The notes beneath the pieces were generated by a model. That model searched no databases. It saw only the letters and a program-made list of their open reading frames with translations, and was not told the origin of the DNA. The translations under genes and the position numbers were made by a program. From the NCBI GenBank assembly GCA_021205245.1, contig JAJPXZ010000174.1, forward strand, positions 1-32,997: a stretch of DNA of 32,997 nucleotides. The letters are read 5' to 3'. Every line of letters begins with the position of its first letter. Within the stretch, counting starts at the first letter, position 1. The DNA is from Planctomycetaceae bacterium. GTDB lineage: Bacteria > Planctomycetota > SZUA-567. Positions 23,752 through 31,521 of the stretch are shown piece after piece.

Positions 23752-23781
23752 CCGCAACCCTAACAGGTTGCGGTTTTTCTT
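23752..23781 (+). terminator. Rho-independent terminator closing the glycyl radical enzyme operon
   Basis: CCGCAACC (23752-23759) pairs with GGTTGCGG (23766-23773), followed by TTTTTCTT. It lies ten bases after the stop codon. A near-identical element occurs on the opposite strand at 28851-28882. Confidence 0.93.
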
Positions 23782-23843
23782 GGCAAGACCACGGCTTCTT
23801 CATTGGCGCGTCACGGATGACGGAGCTTCATCCGTCTGAAAAT

Positions 23844-23874
23844 AAATTTCACAAAAAATTTGACTATGAAATTT
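23844..23874. promoter_or_regulatory. Inverted-repeat operator candidate at the RpiR promoter
   Basis: AAATTTCA (23844-23851) and TGAAATTT (23867-23874) are perfect 8-base arms with a 15-base spacer. The right arm overlaps the -35/spacer of the promoter that drives the RpiR gene, where binding would block polymerase. RpiR-type regulators commonly bind inverted repeats of this kind and often regulate themselves. Confidence 0.55.
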
Positions 23875-23887
23875 TCTGGAGTATGCT
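23860..23887 (+). promoter_or_regulatory. Sigma-70-type promoter for the RpiR regulator gene
   Basis: TTGACT (23860-23865), a 16-base spacer and TATGCT (23882-23887) match the -35/-10 consensus at 5/6 and 4/6 positions. The predicted start lies about 45 bases before ATG 23938, in an AT-rich island just after the upstream terminator. Confidence 0.55.
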
Positions 23888-23937
23888 GCAGACATATAGC
23901 AGGGCCTTTTCTTTTCTTACGACGATGGGTTCGTGGA

Positions 23938-24798
23938 ATGACTTCTGTTCTCGGTCGCATTCAGAATTTCGACCAATCCTTGACCCCGAGCGAGGTCAAG
24001 ATTGTCGAGTTTTTGCAAAAGCATCCTGAAGACGTGGTGGACAATTCCATCAATGAAGTCGCGCGCCTCGCCGGCGTGTCTCCCGCCTCGGTCAGCCGTC
24101 TTGCCGCTACGCTGGGTTACCGCGACTGGAAGGAAATGCGCCTTAATCTGGTCCGGGATCTGTCGACACCGGTAAAAACCGTGTTTTCCGATATCGACCA
24201 GGGCGATGATGGCAGAGCGGTCATCAAGAAAATCTTCGACTGCAGCATTCTCAGCCTTGGCGACACCTTCCAGCAAGTCAATGCCGACGATATTCTCCGC
24301 GTTGTCGATGCGCTTGAAAAAGCCGATAGGGTGGTGTTTTTCGGCACCGGGCGGTCCGGCTGTTTCGCTATGGAAGAGGCGCTTCGCTTTGCCCATCTTG
24401 AACTGTCGGCCGAAGCTTATTCCGACGAATACCAGATGATCCTCCAGGCTTCACGCATTGCCCGGGGACAGATTGCCTTTGGGTTCTCCAATTCCGGCCG
24501 CAGTCGTGCGACCGTGAGTGTTCTCGAGGAAGCGCGCAAGCGCAAGGCCCTCACTGTCGGCATTGCCAATTACCGGGGAACGCCGCTGGAAAAAGTCTCA
24601 GACATCTACTTCTGTACCTCCTTCCCCCGTGTGGGCGAAATCAGCGCCAACCTCACGGCCCGCATTGCGCTCCTGTGCATTATGGACGCCATTTATGTTC
24701 TCTCCACCCAGCGGGACGGTATGTCCTCGCGGGTGCGTCGTGCTGATACATTGATCGATTCCACTTTGCGTCTCAATTCGAAGTCCCGTTCCGACTGA
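23938..24798 (+). CDS. RpiR/MurR-family transcription regulator (HTH plus SIS domain)
   Basis: The 286-residue protein has an N-terminal RpiR-type helix-turn-helix (residues 1-77: LTPSEVKIVEFLQKHPEDVV, then VARLAGVSPASVSRLAATLG) and a C-terminal SIS sugar-phosphate-binding domain (VVFFGTGRSGCFAMEEALRF, AFGFSNSGRSRATVSVLEEA, LTVGIANYRGTPLEKVSD). Such regulators sense phosphorylated sugars or sugar acids. I chose ATG 23938 because family homology begins there; the in-frame ATG upstream overlaps the promoter. The gene heads the enolase-like/GntP/kinase cluster, so its ligand is probably a phosphorylated intermediate made there. Confidence 0.88.
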   Translation: MTSVLGRIQNFDQSLTPSEVKIVEFLQKHPEDVVDNSINEVARLAGVSPASVSRLAATLGYRDWKEMRLNLVRDLSTPVKTVFSDIDQGDDGRAVIKKIFDCSILSLGDTFQQVNADDILRVVDALEKADRVVFFGTGRSGCFAMEEALRFAHLELSAEAYSDEYQMILQASRIARGQIAFGFSNSGRSRATVSVLEEARKRKALTVGIANYRGTPLEKVSDIYFCTSFPRVGEISANLTARIALLCIMDAIYVLSTQRDGMSSRVRRADTLIDSTLRLNSKSRSD

Positions 24799-25022
24799 AG
24801 TGCTATTCACATAACCGATCGTGGCCACCGCTTTTACTACCGTAAAAAGTCGGCAGGTGCACTATACCCTGGCGTATTGTTTTCTCATTGCCACTGATGT
24901 TTCAAACCACCCGCCGCAGGGCGAAGCGCTCGTGACGCTTCGTACCACGGATCATGCTTGGCAAGCCAGCGCGCGGCAGCGCGTCATGGCGAGGGGCACC
25001 ATTGTTTGTTGAGGAGAGCAGT
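24799..25022. other. Intergenic leader before the enolase-like gene
   Basis: This 224-base stretch between the RpiR gene and the enolase paralog ends in a good ribosome site (GAGGAG) near 25012. I see no clear promoter pair, no copy of the AAATTTCA/TGAAATTT operator and no gene. It may contain a second promoter for the catabolic genes. Confidence 0.4.
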
Positions 25023-26333
25023 ATGGAAGAGTATGTGATTAAGGCTGTCACCGCACGGCAGATTTATGATTCCCGCGCCAACCCCACCGTTGAAGTCGAT
25101 GTCGTCCTGCATGACGGATCGACGGGCAGGGGAATGGTGCCGTCCGGTGCTTCCACCGGAATATACGAAGCGCTCGAACTCCGAGACGGCGGCGACCATC
25201 TCGGCGGCAAGGGCGTCGCGACAGCCGTCCGCAACGTGCGGGAAACGCTTGCGCCGGCGCTCATCGGCATGGACGCGCGTGATCAAAAAGCCATCGACGC
25301 CACGATGATCGCGCTGGACGGTACCCCGACGAAGTCGCGTCTTGGCGCGAACGCCATCCTTGGTTGTTCCATGGCGACGGCATGGGCGGCTGCCGCACAC
25401 CGGCGCATGCCGCTTTATGCCTACCTCGGCGGCGCGATGGCGACGACCATCCCCGTCCCGATGATTCAAATCATCGGCGGCGGTGCGCATGCGGCACATG
25501 CCATCGATGTGCAGGACTTCCTGGTCATTCCGCTGTCTGCCCCGACCTTCGCCGCCGGCTATGAGATGGTGGTGAATGTTTACATGGCTGCAAAGAAGGT
25601 ATTTGAAGAAAAAAGCAAGCCGCTTTCCGTTGCCGATGAAGGCGGATTCTGGCCCACCGGCTTTACGACGAACGAGGAAGGGTTGGCGCTGCTTACCGAG
25701 AGCATTGTTCGTGCCGGATACACTCCGGGCAAGGATATTGGCATCGCCCTCGACATCGCGTCCAGCGAGTTTTACGACGAGAAAACCGGCACCTACCGGT
25801 TCAGCCTGGAAAACCGCACTTTCTCCCGCGAGGAATTCGTTGACCTCCTCGTCGATTGGGTAGACCGTTATACCATCATTTCCATTGAGGACGGTGCGAG
25901 CGATGTCGATTGGGAAGGGGCGCGGCTCTTGACGGAAAAACTGGGCGACAGGGTCCAATTGATCGGCGACGATTTGTTCACCACCAATGTCGACCGCATC
26001 CGTAAAGGCATCGACGAGCATACCTACAATTCCGTTCTTATCAAACCGAACCAGATTGGCACCATCACCGAAACGTTCGAGGCCATCGCCGTCACAAAGA
26101 ACAACGGTTTTTTGCCGGTGATCTCGGCGCGCTCCGGCGAAACGGAAGACGCCATCATCGTTCATCTCGCCATCGCTTCCAACGCAGGGCAGTTGAAGGT
26201 CGGGTCGGTTGCGCGGAGCGAACGAACAGCCAAGTGGAATGAAGCCATCCGCATCGAGGAGGCGCTGGGCGATTCGGCCCACTACCCGTCGGCGAAGGTG
26301 TTTACCGACGCGGGCATCCGCATTTTTAACTAA
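25023..26333 (+). CDS. Divergent enolase paralog (enolase family; substrate likely not 2-phosphoglycerate)
   Basis: The 436-residue protein is full-length and clearly of the enolase family (DSRANPTVEVDVVLHDGS, VPSGASTG loop, LGANAILG). Conserved residues, with yeast numbers in brackets, are His156 (159), Glu206 (211, acid), metal ligands Asp244 (246), Glu289 (295) and Asp316 (320), base Lys341 (345) and Lys392 (396). Three active-site features differ. The usual SHRSGETED reads SARSGETED, so Ala369 replaces His373; Asp165 replaces Glu168; and NGGAHADN reads GGGAHAAH. His373 is needed for normal yeast activity. The metal site and base are intact, so proton abstraction from an acid is still expected. 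Neighbours are a GntP permease, a small-molecule kinase and an RpiR regulator, which suggests a dedicated phospho-sugar-acid dehydratase. GAGGAG sets the start at 25023. Confidence 0.9.
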   Translation: MEEYVIKAVTARQIYDSRANPTVEVDVVLHDGSTGRGMVPSGASTGIYEALELRDGGDHLGGKGVATAVRNVRETLAPALIGMDARDQKAIDATMIALDGTPTKSRLGANAILGCSMATAWAAAAHRRMPLYAYLGGAMATTIPVPMIQIIGGGAHAAHAIDVQDFLVIPLSAPTFAAGYEMVVNVYMAAKKVFEEKSKPLSVADEGGFWPTGFTTNEEGLALLTESIVRAGYTPGKDIGIALDIASSEFYDEKTGTYRFSLENRTFSREEFVDLLVDWVDRYTIISIEDGASDVDWEGARLLTEKLGDRVQLIGDDLFTTNVDRIRKGIDEHTYNSVLIKPNQIGTITETFEAIAVTKNNGFLPVISARSGETEDAIIVHLAIASNAGQLKVGSVARSERTAKWNEAIRIEEALGDSAHYPSAKVFTDAGIRIFN

Positions 26334-26446
26334 AGCGTCCTTTGTAACGCGCATCCATTCAGCCGTGTTCTCTCCCTCTTTCGCAGCATGCGCGCATTGT
26401 CAGTGCTTGGGTTGTTCATAAAACGGACAAAAAAGAGGAGATGTTT

Positions 26447-27784
26447 ATGTACCCGGTATTTTTGCTCATAGCGAGCGTAGTGTCGCTGCTGCTGTTGATT
26501 TCCGTGTTTCGCCTGCATGCATTTCTTTCACTTTTGATAGTCTCGCTTGTACTCGGCATCGCCGCCGGGCTCCCCCTCGCGGAGGTGGCGAGCGCGGTGG
26601 CAGCCGGCTTTGGCGGAACGATGCAGAGTATCGGCGTGGTCATCGTTTGCGGCGTCATAATCGGGGAGATTCTCGAACGCACCGGCGGCGCACAAAAGAT
26701 TGCCGACTCGATTCTCAGGGTGGTCGGTATCAATCGTTCGATTCTTGCCACCGGTATTACCGGCGGCGTCGTGTCGATTCCAACCTTCTGCGACTCGGGG
26801 TTCGTTATCCTGAACCCGGTAATTCGCGCCTTGTCGGTGACAGGCAAGATTCCCTATATGTGTCTGGTCACCGCCCTCATGTGCGGTCTCCTGACCACTC
26901 ACTCGCTTGTTCCGCCTACGCCCGGGCCCATCGCGGCGGCGGGGATTCTTGGCGCGGATGTCGGGACTGTCATGTTATATGGCATTATTATTGCCATCCC
27001 CGTCGTCCTCGTCACCTGCTTGTGGTGCAACTCCTCCTCCCTGCGGAAGCGCTACCCCGAACTCGCGCCGATAGACGACGTCAACACGGCGGCGAACGAA
27101 GAATTCAAAGCCATCGTGGCGAAAGCGCCGTCCACGTTTATGTCCTATCTGCCTATCGTCATGCCGATCATTCTTATCGTGGCGCGTTCCTTCGCCGCCA
27201 TGTACACCGCGGACAAGACTCAGGCCTGGTACGAATATGTCGACTTTGTCGGGACGCCCTATATCGCCCTCCTTATCGGATGTCTTCTTTCGTTCCTGCT
27301 TCCGACAAAACTGACCGGCGACGTCACCGACAATTGGGTCTCCAGCGCCATTTCAAAATCGGCGGAGATTCTTCTTATCACCGGCATCGCCGGATGCTTC
27401 GGCCGCATCCTGAACGCAACCGGCGTCGGACAGGTCCTCGCCGACGTGATTGCCAGTACGCCGTTGCCGCCGGTGCTCCTGCCGTTCGTCATTTCCGCGA
27501 TTGTGCTTATCGCCCAGGGTTCCGCCACCGTTGCCCTCACCACCACGTCGGCCATCATTTTGCCGCTGCTGCCGTCCTTGGGCATTTCGCCGGAGTTGGC
27601 GGTCATTTCCATCGCGGGTGGATCGTTCTGTGGCGTGTTCCCGCAGGGTTCGTATTTCTGGTGCGTTACCAAGCTGGCGGGATACGACATCAAGCGCGGC
27701 TATGTGGCAGTGACCGCGACGACCTTTGTCATGGGTGCGGTCGCCATCGTCTGCATTTTCCTGTTATCGATGTTTGTGTCGTGA
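26447..27784 (+). CDS. GntP-family gluconate-type permease
   Basis: The 445-residue protein has the GntP family layout with about 12-14 membrane helices. Landmarks are FGGTMQSIGVVIVCGVIIGE in the first third, FCDSGFVILNPVIRAL, LTTHSLVPPTPGPIAAAGIL in the central re-entrant region, QGSATVALTTTSAIILPLLP and GSFCGVFPQGSYFWCVTKL. Family members import gluconate and related sugar acids (also D-serine) with protons. GAGGAG abuts the first ATG at 26441, so the second ATG at 26447, with a six-base spacer, is the better start. It lies between the enolase paralog and the kinase, 15 bases before the latter, and should supply their substrate. Confidence 0.92.
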   Translation: MYPVFLLIASVVSLLLLISVFRLHAFLSLLIVSLVLGIAAGLPLAEVASAVAAGFGGTMQSIGVVIVCGVIIGEILERTGGAQKIADSILRVVGINRSILATGITGGVVSIPTFCDSGFVILNPVIRALSVTGKIPYMCLVTALMCGLLTTHSLVPPTPGPIAAAGILGADVGTVMLYGIIIAIPVVLVTCLWCNSSSLRKRYPELAPIDDVNTAANEEFKAIVAKAPSTFMSYLPIVMPIILIVARSFAAMYTADKTQAWYEYVDFVGTPYIALLIGCLLSFLLPTKLTGDVTDNWVSSAISKSAEILLITGIAGCFGRILNATGVGQVLADVIASTPLPPVLLPFVISAIVLIAQGSATVALTTTSAIILPLLPSLGISPELAVISIAGGSFCGVFPQGSYFWCVTKLAGYDIKRGYVAVTATTFVMGAVAIVCIFLLSMFVS

Positions 27785-27799
27785 CTGCACGGAGCAACC

Positions 27800-28813
27800 A
27801 TGATTGATATTGCCAATCGGGAGGTATTGGAACGATACCTCCTGGATAAGGAATATGTCGACCGCAATTCCCCGCTCGATATCGAGTATTGCGGCGGCGG
27901 CGTGTCCGGCACGGTGGCGTTTGTTCACAACGGCGAAAGGCAGATGATTGTGAAGCAAGCCCTGGCGCAACTCAAGGTCAAGGAAACATGGCTTTGCGAT
28001 CCCAACCGTATGCATATTGAAATGATGTCGAACGATATCTACCACAAACTGGTGCCGGATAATGCACCCGCCGTGTATTTCTACGATCCCGAGAATTTTA
28101 TTTTCGGCCGTGAAGCCGCACCGGCCGGGTGTACGATGTGGAAAAGTGACCTGCTTGGCGGGCTGTTGAATTTCGTCGTTGCGGCAAAGGTTATGCAGTC
28201 GCTCGTTACTGTCCATAACCATTGTTCGCGCGACGCACAAGCGAAAATCGACTTTGCCGACAAGGCGATTTTCCATGATCTGCGGATTTCACCCTACATC
28301 AAATTTGTGGTGGAGAAATATCCACATATCGCCGACTTCGCCCGACCCATCATCGACACCCTGATGGAAAGCGAAATCACTCTTGTGCATGGGGATTTCA
28401 GTCCGAAAAACGTCATGGTAGACGGGCGGAAGGTGTACATTCTCGACTTCGAGGTCGCGCATTACGGTCATCCCGCCTTTGACCTCGCCTTTTTCTCCAA
28501 CCACTTCTTGTTGAAGTCGGTAAAGAACAAGCAATGGAACGGCGCCTACCTGACTATGCTCAGGTATATGCTGGACATCTACTTCGACGCGATGGACTTT
28601 ATGAACAAGACCGAATTGGAAGCCACATACATCCGTCTCCTGGCGCTCCTGTTTCTGGCTCGGGTGGACGGCAAATCCCCGGCGGAATATGTAACGGAGG
28701 AGGAAGACAAGGCGCTGATCCGATCCATAGCCTTTACCATGATGGACCGAAATACGAGTACCCGCGAAGACATGCTGGCACTGGTCTACGCGCGTACCGA
28801 AGAAGCACGGTAG
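27800..28813 (+). CDS. APH/choline-kinase-fold small-molecule kinase
   Basis: The 337-residue protein is a eukaryotic-kinase-like phosphotransferase of the APH group. The nucleotide loop is CGGGVSGTVAFV (residues 31-42) and the ATP-binding Lys is Lys52 (MIVKQA). The catalytic loop LVHGDFSPKNVMV has Asp199 and Asn204, and the metal motif ILDFEVAHYGHPAFDLAFF has Asp216. This arrangement is shared by aminoglycoside, choline, homoserine and methylthioribose kinases. GGAG lies six bases before ATG. Antibiotic resistance is unlikely given the catabolic neighbours. I infer that it phosphorylates the acid imported by GntP to make the substrate of the enolase paralog. Confidence 0.85.
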   Translation: MIDIANREVLERYLLDKEYVDRNSPLDIEYCGGGVSGTVAFVHNGERQMIVKQALAQLKVKETWLCDPNRMHIEMMSNDIYHKLVPDNAPAVYFYDPENFIFGREAAPAGCTMWKSDLLGGLLNFVVAAKVMQSLVTVHNHCSRDAQAKIDFADKAIFHDLRISPYIKFVVEKYPHIADFARPIIDTLMESEITLVHGDFSPKNVMVDGRKVYILDFEVAHYGHPAFDLAFFSNHFLLKSVKNKQWNGAYLTMLRYMLDIYFDAMDFMNKTELEATYIRLLALLFLARVDGKSPAEYVTEEEDKALIRSIAFTMMDRNTSTREDMLALVYARTEEAR

Positions 28814-28850
28814 CCAAACAAACCAAACGCACGGTCCCGTGAGGCGCCAT

Positions 28851-28882
28851 AAAATAAAAACCGCAACCCGTTAGGGTTGCGG
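28851..28882 (-). terminator. Terminator of the pfk / tRNA-Pro transcript
   Basis: On the minus strand the stem CCGCAACCC / GGGTTGCGG (28874-28882 and 28861-28869 of the plus strand) has a four-base loop and is followed by TTTTTATTTT. The T-tract is on the minus side, so it ends the tRNA transcript rather than the kinase gene, although it may also slow plus-strand transcription. Confidence 0.88.
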
Positions 28883-28890
28883 TGGTTATT

Positions 28891-28967
28891 TGGTCGGGGC
28901 GAGTGGATTCGAACCACCGACTTCCTGCTCCCAAAGCAGGCGCGCTGCCAGACTGCGCTACGCCCCG
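28891..28967 (-). tRNA. tRNA-Pro (anticodon TGG), CCA encoded
   Basis: The minus-strand sequence folds as a complete tRNA. The acceptor stem is CGGGGCG/CGCCCCG with discriminator A and encoded CCA. The D-stem is GCGC/GCGC. The anticodon stem CCTGC/GCAGG has loop TTTGGGA (anticodon TGG), and the T-arm loop is TTCGAAT. Total length is 77 bases. It starts 13 bases after the phosphofructokinase stop codon on the same strand and is followed by a terminator. Confidence 0.97.
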
Positions 28968-28980
28968 ATATTTTGTTCGG

Positions 28981-30312
28981 TTACTTGTTGACGAGTGGCG
29001 GCTGGCCGGTCGTCTCCAGGACGCTCCGCCATAAGCCGTGGTGCGGGTCGACTTTTTTCCGCTTCGAAATCGCGGTGTGAATCGGCACGTGGACGAACTC
29101 GCGCTTCCAGTTGCCGATAAGCAGTTCCGTCCTGCCCGTCATCGCGGCGTGCACCGAATTGCGGGCCAGTTGGCCGCAGAAGACGCTGTCGATAGGGTTG
29201 GCCGGCACCGAGCGGATATTGTAACTGGGGTCGATGTATTTGACATTGACGTCTATGTTTTGTTCCTTGAACCAATCGCCAATGCCGTCCCGGAGGAACG
29301 TCCCGATATCCTTAAGCTTGACGTTGCCGGAGGCGTCTGTCTTTCGGTTGACCAGAGTCTTGCCGCTGGATCGGAAGAGATCCTGGCCAGCCCCTTCGGC
29401 CACCACCACCACCGCGTGGCCCCGCCGTTCAAGCCGTTTGCGGAGCGCTTCGTAAAAGCCGCCCGGACCATCCAGTTCGAACGGGGTTTCCGGAATGATG
29501 ACAAAGTTGACGTCCGGCTGGGCCATGGTGGCGAAGCAGGCGATAAAGCCGCTGTGCCTGCCCATCAGCTTGACCAGGCCGACGCCGTTCGGTGCGCCCT
29601 TGGCTTCCACATGGGCCGAGCGGATGGAATCGATTGCCTCCGAATAGGCGGTCTGGAAACCGAATGACGTATCGGTAAAGCTGATGTCGTTGTCGATGGT
29701 CTTGGGAATGCCCACCACCGCAATGTTCATCTCGCGCTTCGCCACTTCATCGGCAATCGCCAACGCTCCGCGCATGGTGCCGTCGCCGCCAATGGTGAAA
29801 AGCATGTTGATGTCCATCCGGTCGAGGCAGTCGACAATTTCCTCGGGCGACTGTTCGCCCCGGCTCGAGGCGAGGACCGATCCGCCCTTTTCGTGGATGG
29901 AATCAACATAGTCCGGCGTCAGGGCGATGGTGTCATGCTTGTACTTGGGGATAAACCCCTCGTACCCGTACTGGAAGCCGTAAATTTTCCGCACCCCGTA
30001 CTGGTGGTACAAGCACAGGGTGATGCCCCGCACCACGTTATTGATGCCTGGGCAGAGTCCGCCACAGGCCACGACGGCGGCGCGGGTCTTTGCCGGGTCG
30101 AAATAAATCAACTCGCGCGGGCCTGCCACCTCCATGGACGGAAGGCTTTCAATACCGCAGCCGCGCGCGGTGACGTCTTCCAGAGCGGTGTCGTAGAGGG
30201 TGCGCTCGTCGTCACCGACAAACGAGACGTATTCGCCGTAGGAATCGGCCATCGGGTTGGGAATGCTGCACTTCCCAAGAGTCTTGATGGTGAAGTCGGG
30301 GGTGTCCGTCAT
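28981..30312 (-). CDS. 6-phosphofructokinase, long group II type, predicted ATP-dependent
   Basis: The 443-residue protein phosphorylates fructose 6-phosphate in glycolysis. Motifs are AACGGLCPGINNVVRG-type text (here VVACGGLCPGINNVVRG), the phosphoryl-donor motif IGGDGTMRGA, the catalytic VGIPKTIDND loop and LMGRHSGFIA. Gly in GGDG favours ATP, whereas PPi enzymes read GGDD; Lys in PKTIDND occurs in PPi enzymes but also in the ATP-using plant/trypanosome group. I therefore predict ATP, but PPi needs an assay to exclude. ATG 30312 is chosen: AGGA lies upstream and similarity to long PFKs (about 440 residues) starts there. The tRNA-Pro gene follows by 13 bases. Confidence 0.92.
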   Translation of the reverse strand: MTDTPDFTIKTLGKCSIPNPMADSYGEYVSFVGDDERTLYDTALEDVTARGCGIESLPSMEVAGPRELIYFDPAKTRAAVVACGGLCPGINNVVRGITLCLYHQYGVRKIYGFQYGYEGFIPKYKHDTIALTPDYVDSIHEKGGSVLASSRGEQSPEEIVDCLDRMDINMLFTIGGDGTMRGALAIADEVAKREMNIAVVGIPKTIDNDISFTDTSFGFQTAYSEAIDSIRSAHVEAKGAPNGVGLVKLMGRHSGFIACFATMAQPDVNFVIIPETPFELDGPGGFYEALRKRLERRGHAVVVVAEGAGQDLFRSSGKTLVNRKTDASGNVKLKDIGTFLRDGIGDWFKEQNIDVNVKYIDPSYNIRSVPANPIDSVFCGQLARNSVHAAMTGRTELLIGNWKREFVHVPIHTAISKRKKVDPHHGLWRSVLETTGQPPLVNK

Positions 30313-30539
30313 CGTCCTATTCCTCTGCCAGTCCGTGCCAAAGAGGTAAAATTTACACGAATCAGCCCCGGTTTGCAAGAGTCTATACCCGGCTGTTCGA
30401 ATCCGCTTGAATCGATCGAGCCTAATCCATACGATAAAGGTTGATGCGTCTGGTGGTGGAGCAGGTGTCGCTCTCCCCACTTTGGGTCCAGGAGACCCCT
30501 CCATCCGGCCGATAGTATTGTGTGGCCTCTTTGGGTCAA

Positions 30540-30563
30540 CGCCGCCGCGTTATGCGGCAGGCG
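30540..30563. other. GC-rich hairpin between pfk and the small membrane protein
   Basis: CGCC-g-CCGC (30540-30548) pairs with GCGG-ca-GGCG (30554-30563) around GTTAT. No T-tract follows, and it lies in the leader of the rightward gene. It could be a 5' UTR structure. The rest of 30313-30592 shows only a small GGGTC/GACCC stem near 30484. Confidence 0.3.
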
Positions 30564-30592
30564 CGTGAAACAATACCGACCGGAGACAAGGT

Positions 30593-30910
30593 ATGGATAA
30601 CGGGTACGATATTTCGTTGGGATTGGTCGTGTTGGCTGGACTGCCGCTGGTGGCTGGTACCGCCTACCTGACCGTATACGCGGCTTTGCGCTGCTGGGGA
30701 AAATTGGACGTCACCGCCGATGGGTGGCACGCCGGAAGCGTGCACTTGGGGCGGCGGGTTGTGTGTTCCGCTTTGCGGCTGTTTGCCGCCTTCCAATCGG
30801 TGATGCGCTTCGAGTCGGCGCTGGCCCGGCTGTGGCGGCGTAAGCCGGATGACCAGGGCGAACAGCAAACGGTGAGCGAGGTGGTGGTGGAACTGGTTCA
30901 GTTTGCCTGA
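30593..30910 (+). CDS. Small membrane protein of unknown function
   Basis: I do not recognise this 105-residue protein. One hydrophobic helix (LGLVVLAGLPLVAGTAYLTV, residues 9-28) is followed by a soluble, Arg-containing region and an acidic tail (DDQGEQQTVSEVVVELVQ). GGAG lies seven bases before ATG 30593. It precedes fliJ by 89 bases in the same direction and could be part of the flagellar transcription unit, but nothing in its sequence shows that. Confidence 0.55.
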   Translation: MDNGYDISLGLVVLAGLPLVAGTAYLTVYAALRCWGKLDVTADGWHAGSVHLGRRVVCSALRLFAAFQSVMRFESALARLWRRKPDDQGEQQTVSEVVVELVQFA

Positions 30911-30999
30911 AACGCTTTACCTGTAAGCACCCCCGACAACCGACGTCCTCCCACGCTTGGCCGCAAAAAAGCCTGTCCTTTGCTAGACAGTGAGCTTGT

Positions 31000-31521
31000 A
31001 TGGCCAAGCGTTTTCATTTTAATTTGCAGGCTGTTCTCCGTTACCGCGAAATCCAGGAGGACGAACGCCGGCGCGAATTCCTCGAAGCCCAGCGGCTGGT
31101 CGACGAGGAAAAGGTCAAGCGCGCCGAAATGGACCGCGAGCGCGTCGAACTCCAGGATGAAATCGTCCTCGCCTTTGAACAGCACGCGCCGATACAGTCG
31201 GTGATGGCGTCGTACCACATGATTGGCAGGCTTGAAAGCGGTATTGCCGAAAGCCTCCAGCGTCAGCAAAAGCTGGAGCAGGAGGTGGAGATCCGCCGCC
31301 AGGCGATGATTGCCGCCCGGCAGCAAACGCGGATGATGGAGACCCTCAAAGAACAGCGGCGCGAGGAATACGTACGCGAAATGGACCGGGTCGAACAGGC
31401 CTTTATGGACGAGTTGTCGATACAAACCCAGGGCAGGCGTCTGCGCGAGGCGCAATCGGTAGCCGAAGCGGCTGAGCGTCAGAAGGCCCTGGAAGCGTTT
31501 GAAGCGGAAGGAGGAGAATAG
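31000..31521 (+). CDS. fliJ: Flagellar export protein FliJ
   Basis: The 173-residue protein is nearly all charged coiled coil. It opens with the typical FliJ N-terminus FHFNLQAVLRYREIQEDE (FxFxLQxVLxxRexxE), and the length is in the FliJ range. FliJ is a soluble component of the flagellar type III export apparatus; it contacts the FliI ATPase and FlhA and helps energise export. FliI is not in the window. The stop overlaps the GTG start of the next gene by one base, so translation is coupled. Confidence 0.85.
   Translation: MAKRFHFNLQAVLRYREIQEDERRREFLEAQRLVDEEKVKRAEMDRERVELQDEIVLAFEQHAPIQSVMASYHMIGRLESGIAESLQRQQKLEQEVEIRRQAMIAARQQTRMMETLKEQRREEYVREMDRVEQAFMDELSIQTQGRRLREAQSVAEAAERQKALEAFEAEGGE

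Noticed and set aside
24984-26354. 456-residue minus-strand open frame opposite the enolase paralog
   Set aside because: It is an antisense shadow; the plus strand encodes a complete enolase-family protein with conserved residues.
27800-28813. Aminoglycoside resistance gene
   Set aside because: The APH fold is shared by many metabolic kinases, and the operon context with GntP, RpiR and the enolase paralog points to catabolism.
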